Source: Hordeum vulgare subsp. vulgare
Taxonomy: Eukaryota; Streptophyta; Magnoliopsida; Poales; Poaceae
Direction: 5' to 3'
NCBI RefSeq assembly: GCF_904849725.1
Contig: NC_058522.1
Span: 454,896,844 to 454,960,843, forward strand
Length of the DNA: 64,000 nucleotides
Position numbers and translations under genes: made by a program. The notes below the pieces were generated by a model, which had not been told where the DNA came from, ran no database searches, and saw nothing but the letters and a program-made list of their open reading frames with translations. Below are positions 58,912-64,000 of the stretch, piece after piece (position 1 is the first letter of the stretch; every line of letters starts with the position of its first letter).

Positions 58912-59060
58912 AGCCTTTAGCACCGGTTGGTGTTGACAACCGGTCCTAAAGACCCTTTAGCACCGGTTGTTAACACAAACCGGTACTAAAGGTCCAAAAA
59001 TTGGGCGCGCGAGCGAACCCACCTTTAGGACCGGCTGTTGTTAAAAACCGGTCCTAAAGG
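58912..59060. repeat. CACTA-3 internal block of subterminal-type repeats
   Basis: It has three inverted pairs of CCTTTAGCACCGGTTG and AACCGGTCCTAAAGG, the same motif as at the left terminus. It lies between the end of TNP2 and the start of the Ulp1-like gene. Confidence 0.9.
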
Positions 59061-59788
59061 TTATTTTCCTTTTTCTTTTTTCCTTTTTTCTGTTTCCTGT
59101 TTTCTTTTTCTTTTTGTTTCCTTTTTCTTTTTCCTGTTTCTTCTTTTATTTTTCTTTTCTGTTTTCTTTTACATTTATTTATAAAATCAAAGTAGACTGA
59201 AAAAGCTTTTGTAAAATCAAATATTTATAAAAACATATTTATATTTTCTGATATTTTGTGTAAAAATTGTCTAAATGTCATTTAAAACAATAAAAAAATA
59301 AAAAATAAGATATTTATCAAACTAATATGAAAATATAAAGATATTTTTTTGTTTCCTTTTTCTTTTTCCTGTTTCTTCTTTTATTTTTCTTTTTTGTTTC
59401 CCTTTTCTGTTTTGTTTTACATTTATTTATAAAATCAAAGTAGACTCAAAAAATTGTAAAATCAAATATTTATAAAAACATATTTATATTTTCTCATATT
59501 TTGTGTAAAAATTGTCTAAATGTCATTTAATTGTCCAAAATAGACTCAAAATTTTTGTATAAACAAAAGCTTTTGTAAAATCAAATATTATAACAACATA
59601 TTTATATTTTCTGATATTTTGTTTACAAATTGTCTAAATGTCATTTTAACACTGAAAAAAATGAAAATGATATTTATCAAAATGGTCAAATTTAGTGGAA
59701 ATTGGTCAAATTTTTGATATTTATCAAAATGGTCAACACAATTACATAAAAGGTTTAATACATTATTACACATCACCAACAACACCCC
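59061..59788. other. Pyrimidine-rich and AT-rich spacer with 235-bp duplication
   Basis: A T/C-rich tract and the following AT-rich sequence (GTTTCCTTTTTC .. AAATCAAATATTTATAAAAAC .. TTGTCTAAATGTCATTT) begin at 59116 and again at 59351. A third partial copy of the AT part lies at about 59570-59645. No coding signal is visible. Confidence 0.7.
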
Positions 59789-62700
59789 CTATCTATTTTT
59801 CTTCTTGCCTTTCTTCTGATTGCGCCGTAACCATGGAGTATCTTCATCATTTAACGGGATGCTTGGATTATCTTTGACTTTGAAGGGAGGAATTTCATCA
59901 AATTTATTGTAATCTTCTGACATGTCTGTCTTGTCCTCGACTCCCATGATGTTTCTTTTCCCTGAAAGAACTATGTTGCGCCTTGGCTCATCGTCTGATG
60001 TATTCGCTTCCTTATCTTTTCTTTTTCTCGGTCTGCTAGACATGTCCTTCACATAGAAAACCTGAGCCACATCATTGGCTAGGACGAATTGATCATTGCC
60101 GTACCCAAGATTTTTCTGATCCACTGTTGTCATTCCGTACTTCGGGTCTACCTTCAGGCCTGACAGGTTGAACCATTTGCACCAGAACAAAGGGACCTTA
60201 AAGGAAGGTCCGTAGTCAAGTTCTCATATCTGCTCTATGTAACGATAGTATGTGACTCTTTGCCCGTTGTCGTCTTTTGCATCAAACCGGACGCCACTGT
60301 TTTGGTTGGTGCTCTTTTTATCTTGGTCTGCCGTGTAAAATGTGTTACCATTTATCTCGTACCCTTTAAAGGTCAATACAGTCGAAGATGGTTGCTTGGC
60401 CAACAAGTATAGCTCATCTTCAACAATGTTGTCATTAATGAGACGTCTTTGCAACCAACCGCCGAAAGTCTTCGCGTGTTCTTTAGCAATGAAATCTTCA
60501 GGTTGCTCCGGGTATTCCGAGCGTAAAATATCCTTGTGTTCCTGGATATATGGAGCCGCCAAGCTGGAATTAACTAGAACTGTGTAGTGTGCTTGAGTGA
60601 AAGATTGCTCGTCCATACATGTTGTTGATTTCTTTCCTAGCGTGCCTTTTCCACGCAGTCTCCCCTCATGGCGCGACTGAGGAACACCGATCGGGTTCAG
60701 GTCAGGAATAAAGTCAACACAAAACTCAATGACCTCCTCTGTTCCATAGCCCTTGACCATGCTTCCTTCTGGCCTAGCACGGTTTTTAACATAATTCTTC
60801 AAGACTCCCGTGAACCACTCAAAGGGGAACATGTTGTGTAAGAATACAGGACCGAGAACGGAAATCTCTAGGACTAGGTGAACTATGAGGTGCGTCATAA
60901 TATTGAAGAAGGTTGGTGGGAACACCAACTCGAAGCTGACAAGACATTGGACCACGTCCTTCTGTAAACTTGGTAGAGTTGCTGGATCGATTGCCTTCTG
61001 AGAAATTGCGTTGAGGAATGCACATAGCTTCACAATGGGTACTCGCACGTTTTCTAGCAGAAGCCCCCTCAATGCAATCGGAAGTAACTGGGTCATGATC
61101 ACGTGGCAGTCATGAGACTTTATGTTTTGGAACCTTTTCTCTTCCAGGTTTAGTATTCCTTTTATGCTCGACGAGTAGCCAGACGGGACCTTGATACTGC
61201 TCAGGACTTGGAAAAAGATCTCCTTCTCTTCCTTGGTAAGAGCGTAGCTGGCAGGACCTTTGAAATTCTCTGGATTCATCAGGTCGTCTCGTTCGTGCAT
61301 ACGTTGGTGGTGCAACCGTGCTTTTGGTGTATCTCTCGACTTCTTCCCATGCACGCCCAATAAGTTTAGCAGGTTCACGCAAATATTTTTCGTCACGTGC
61401 ATCACGTCGATCGCAGAGCGAACCTCTAGGAATTTCCAATAGGGTAGTTCACAGAATATAGATTTCTTCTTCCACATGGCTACGTGGTTGTCGGCGTCAT
61501 TCGGAACAGATTGTGCGCCAGGACCCTTACCAAAGATTACTTTTATATCTTTGACCATGTCATATATATCAGTACCTTTAGGGAGGGTTGGCTTCCTCCG
61601 TGTATCTGCCTCGCCTTTGAAATGCTTTCCTTTCTTTCTTACGGGATGCCTGTCTGGAAGAAATCGACGATGCCCCGGGTACACATTCTTGCCTATATGT
61701 ATACTTTCAGTCTCGCCTAAACAGTGTGTGCATGCGCTGTATCCCTTGTTTGACTGTCCTGAGATGTTACTAAAAGCGGGCCAATCATTGATGGTTACAA
61801 ACAGCAACCCTCGTAGGTCAAATTCCTCCTGTTTGTACTCGTCCCACACACGTACACCTTCGTCAGCCCACAACTCTAAAAGTTCATCAACCAGTGGCCT
61901 CAGGTACACATCAATGTTGTTGCCGGGTTGCGACGGGCCTGGGATAAGCACTGGCATCATAATGAACTTACGCTTCATGCATAACCAAGGAGGAAGGTTA
62001 TAGATACATAGAGTCACGGGCCAGGTGCTATGACTGCTACTATGCTCCCCAAACGGATTCAGGCCATCTGTACTTAGACCAAACCTTAAGTTTCTTGGGT
62101 CACGTGCAAAGTCCTCGTACTTATTGTCGATGTTTCTCCACTGCGACCCATCAGCGGGTTGTCTCAGCATATCGTCTTCCTTACGGTCTTCTTTGTGCCA
62201 TCGCAGCAACTTGGCATGCTCTTTGTTTCGGAACAAACGTTTCAACCGTGGTATTATAGGAGCATGCCACATCACCTTGGCAGGAACCCTCTTCCTGGGG
62301 CGATCGTCGCCCTCAACATCACCAGGATCATCTCGCCTGATCTTATACCAAAATGCACCGCATACCGGGCAGGCATTTAAATTCTCGTGCTGACCGCGGT
62401 AGAGGATGCAGTCATTGATGCATGCATGTATCTTATGCACTTCCAATCCTAGAGGGCAGACAACCTTCTTTGCTTCGTACATTCTCCAGGGCAGCACGTT
62501 ATCTTTTGGAAGCATCTTCTTCATTATTTTCAGCAGCTTTTCAAATCCCTTGTCAGATATTCCATTCTCTGCCTTCCATTGCAGCAATTCCAGGGTGGTG
62601 CCCAGCTTTTTCTGGCCATCTTCGCAATTTGGGTACAACAATTTTTTGTGATCTTCTAACATGCGCTCCAACTTCAACCTCTCGTTTTCACTTCCGCAGT

Positions 62701-63091
62701 TTATCTGTTCTTCACGAATGACCTGACGAAGATCATCATCAGACTCATCAACAATGTCCTCAAGTTCAGGCTCGTCTTCCCCCATTTCAGTATCACCGTG
62801 TTCACCGAACATAGGATAGTTATCATTATCCTCTTCTTCTTCATTGTCTTCCATTACAACCCCTCTTTCTCCGTGCTTGGTCCAACAAAAATAACTGGGC
62901 ATGAATCCTTCTTGCAACAGGTGGGTGTGTATGGTTCTTGAGTTAGGGAAATTCCTCTTATTCTGGCATTTTTTACATGGACAAAAAATAAATTCATTCT
63001 GCCTGTTTTTCTCAGCCACATTGAGAAAACTATGCATGCCATTAAGGAATTCGGGACGACCTCGATCACTGTACATCCATTGCCGGTTCAT
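59789..63091 (-). pseudogene. CACTA-3 TNP2-type transposase with one internal stop
   Basis: ATG at 63091 opens 955 codons. Domains: N-terminal transposase-associated Cys domain (about residues 3-75, CPCKKC at 37-42), acidic segment (80-120), Cys pairs CINDC and CPVCG (224-245), core with STDGLNPFG (340-348), PPWLCMKRK, INDWP (434-438) and IDVMHVTKN (561-569), a DUF4218-type part (about 715-805). A TGA at 60224-60226 replaces the Trp expected before ELDYGPSFKVP; the same frame then continues 144 codons to 59789 with a DUF4216-type C-terminus and a basic tail (KKGKKKNR). Total about 1,100 codons. It would bind the ends and catalyse cut and paste. No other lesion was found by eye; without readthrough it lacks its C-terminal 145 residues. 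Confidence 0.93.
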
Positions 63092-63256
63092 CTGTATTAT
63101 ATAAATTTATCAAAAACCATTATGCTAAATCATCATGACTAAATTAATTAATTAATACAAAAAGTTCATCACACGTTAAAGCCAAAGTAGCGTAGTGACC
63201 ATACATATATAGTTCTCATAAAAATACACACTGAAACCAACCGTAAAAAACTCTCT

Positions 63257-63728
63257 CTAATTAATGCATTTAAAAACAACAACAAATGCGATCAAAATCG
63301 CAACAAAGGTAACAATTGACCCGACGGCATAATGATACCAAGCCTCTTTACTAATTGCATATTTTCTAATCTTTCTAATCTTCAGGCGCATTGCGTCCAT
63401 CTCGCTCTTGTGACCATCGACGACACCGGCAAGAACCTTTTCCAAGGTCATCTTCTCTCTTTCAGTTTTTTCCAACCTTTCTTCAGTTTTTTTCAATCTT
63501 TCTTTCAAGTCAACATTTTCTTGTTCAACTAAGTGTAACTTCTCAACAATAGGGTCGATTGGCATTTCCGGTTCCACTACCTCCTAGATAAAAATATCTA
63601 TGTCAAGTTGGTCGGCGTAATTAATTGTCATATAATCAGGAAATGAAAATATGTAGTTATAAAAGATAATATACCACATCCGAATCATAGACTGGACGAG
63701 GGCCAACGGGGACGGATATCAAAACCAT
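63257..63728 (-). CDS. CACTA-3 small coiled-coil, tail-anchored protein
   Basis: Exon 1 is 63728-63675 (MVLISVPVGPRPVYDSDV); exon 2 is 63583-63257, with a 91-bp GT..AG intron. The protein has about 126 residues: conserved N-terminus, PEMPIDPIV, a charged coiled coil (KLHLVEQENVDLKERLKKTE onward, about 55 residues), MDAMRLKIRKIRKYAI (basic patch), then GSIVTFVAILIAFVVVF as a single membrane segment and a 4-residue end (KCIN). This is a tail-anchored topology. It ends 166 bp before the TNP2 start, same strand. The CACTA-2 copy is homologous across both exons and the intron position. An upstream exon ending near 63841 (donor GTGAGC) may extend the N-terminus. Function unknown; membrane or nuclear-envelope placement is inference. 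Confidence 0.78.
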
Positions 63729-64000
63729 GGCGCTATACATATAAAAAAAATCTTACACAATAAGAAAATTATATACAAGTAAATATGTAAATCATACAAA
63801 TCAAAATTTGTTTTGGTAAATAAAAACAATAGGCTCACCAAGGTTGTGTCGGTGACGGGGCGATCGACGGCGGTGAAGAAGGGGACAAGGCGCGCGACAC
63901 TAAAAAAAACCACAAATCATAATTAAATTTGAGCTCAAATTGCATATGTATACATAACAAATGATGAACTCTCTCTAGCTTAGGCATTTCATCAAACACC

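Larger units (their letters stand above)
53603..64000 (-). mobile_element. CACTA-3: CACTA transposon with ACCGGT repeats, right end outside the window
   Basis: The left end is CACTAGTGGAGAAAGGGG at 53603; TCA (53600-53602) is the expected target copy. Minus-strand order from the right: small coiled-coil/membrane gene, TNP2 transposase, internal repeat block, Ulp1-like gene. By comparison with CACTA-2, whose matching GATGAAATG leader motif lies about 390 bp from its end, the right terminus should be a few hundred bp past 64000. Confidence 0.93.

Noticed and set aside
1..64000. Host genes, tRNA or rRNA genes
   Set aside because: Every conserved coding block found belongs to a transposable element domain; I saw no tRNA cloverleaf or rRNA motif, though short non-coding RNA genes could be missed by eye.

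Overview
This window is about 64 kb of nested plant transposable elements with no host gene, rRNA, tRNA, CRISPR array or prokaryotic-type operon that I could support. The Copia LTRs are of the Angela/WIS/BARE-1 type and the CACTA elements carry 'GGCGCACC' or 'GTCCCGGTT' subterminal repeats, which points to a Triticeae grass (wheat, Aegilops, barley or rye), probably intergenic heterochromatin. Almost every coding region is broken by stops, frameshifts or later insertions.

Layout. A LINE (minus strand, visible at 52840-53602) is the oldest host visible. A Copia element ('Copia-M', minus strand) inserted into it. Copia-M's internal region is at 2510-8426, and its 5' LTR, about 1.76 kb of real sequence, is stretched over 8427-52839 by three insertions: a full-length Angela/WIS-type Copia (9416-18349, plus, TSD CAGCG), CACTA-1 (18469-42323, TSD TGA) and CACTA-2 (42587-52435, TSD TAC). 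Copia-M's coding part is also hit by a solo LTR (5227-6752, TSD CTCAC) and by another LTR of that family (1006-2509), itself hit by an Angela-type LTR (1-1005). CACTA-3 (53603 to beyond the right edge) sits in the LINE.

CACTA-1 carries, all on the minus strand, a TNP2 transposase pseudogene (29162-41483), a TNP1/Ulp1-like pseudogene (19426-26476) and a small gene with an RNase H1 N-terminal (viroplasmin-like) domain and a C-terminal membrane segment (18963-19216). A solo LTR of 3.4 kb (22559-26004) interrupts the TNP1-like gene. A solo LTR (30119-38901) interrupts TNP2 and contains a complete non-autonomous Gypsy-like element of the same LTR family in the opposite orientation (31108-38287). 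CACTA-2 lacks TNP2 and has a tandem array of 336-337 bp units where TNP2 would be expected; it keeps a small coiled-coil gene and an Ulp1-like gene. CACTA-3 has the same small coiled-coil gene with an intact membrane tail, a TNP2 transposase broken by one stop, and an Ulp1-like gene with an apparently complete His/Asp/Gln/Cys set.

Two patterns recur in all three CACTA elements. First, each encodes a small protein with a basic patch and a C-terminal membrane segment (tail-anchored design). Second, each repeats its subterminal motif in an internal block just upstream of the Ulp1-like gene, as expected if the element's own DNA-binding protein controls that gene. These two patterns are the best candidates for under-described biology here; both are inferences from sequence.
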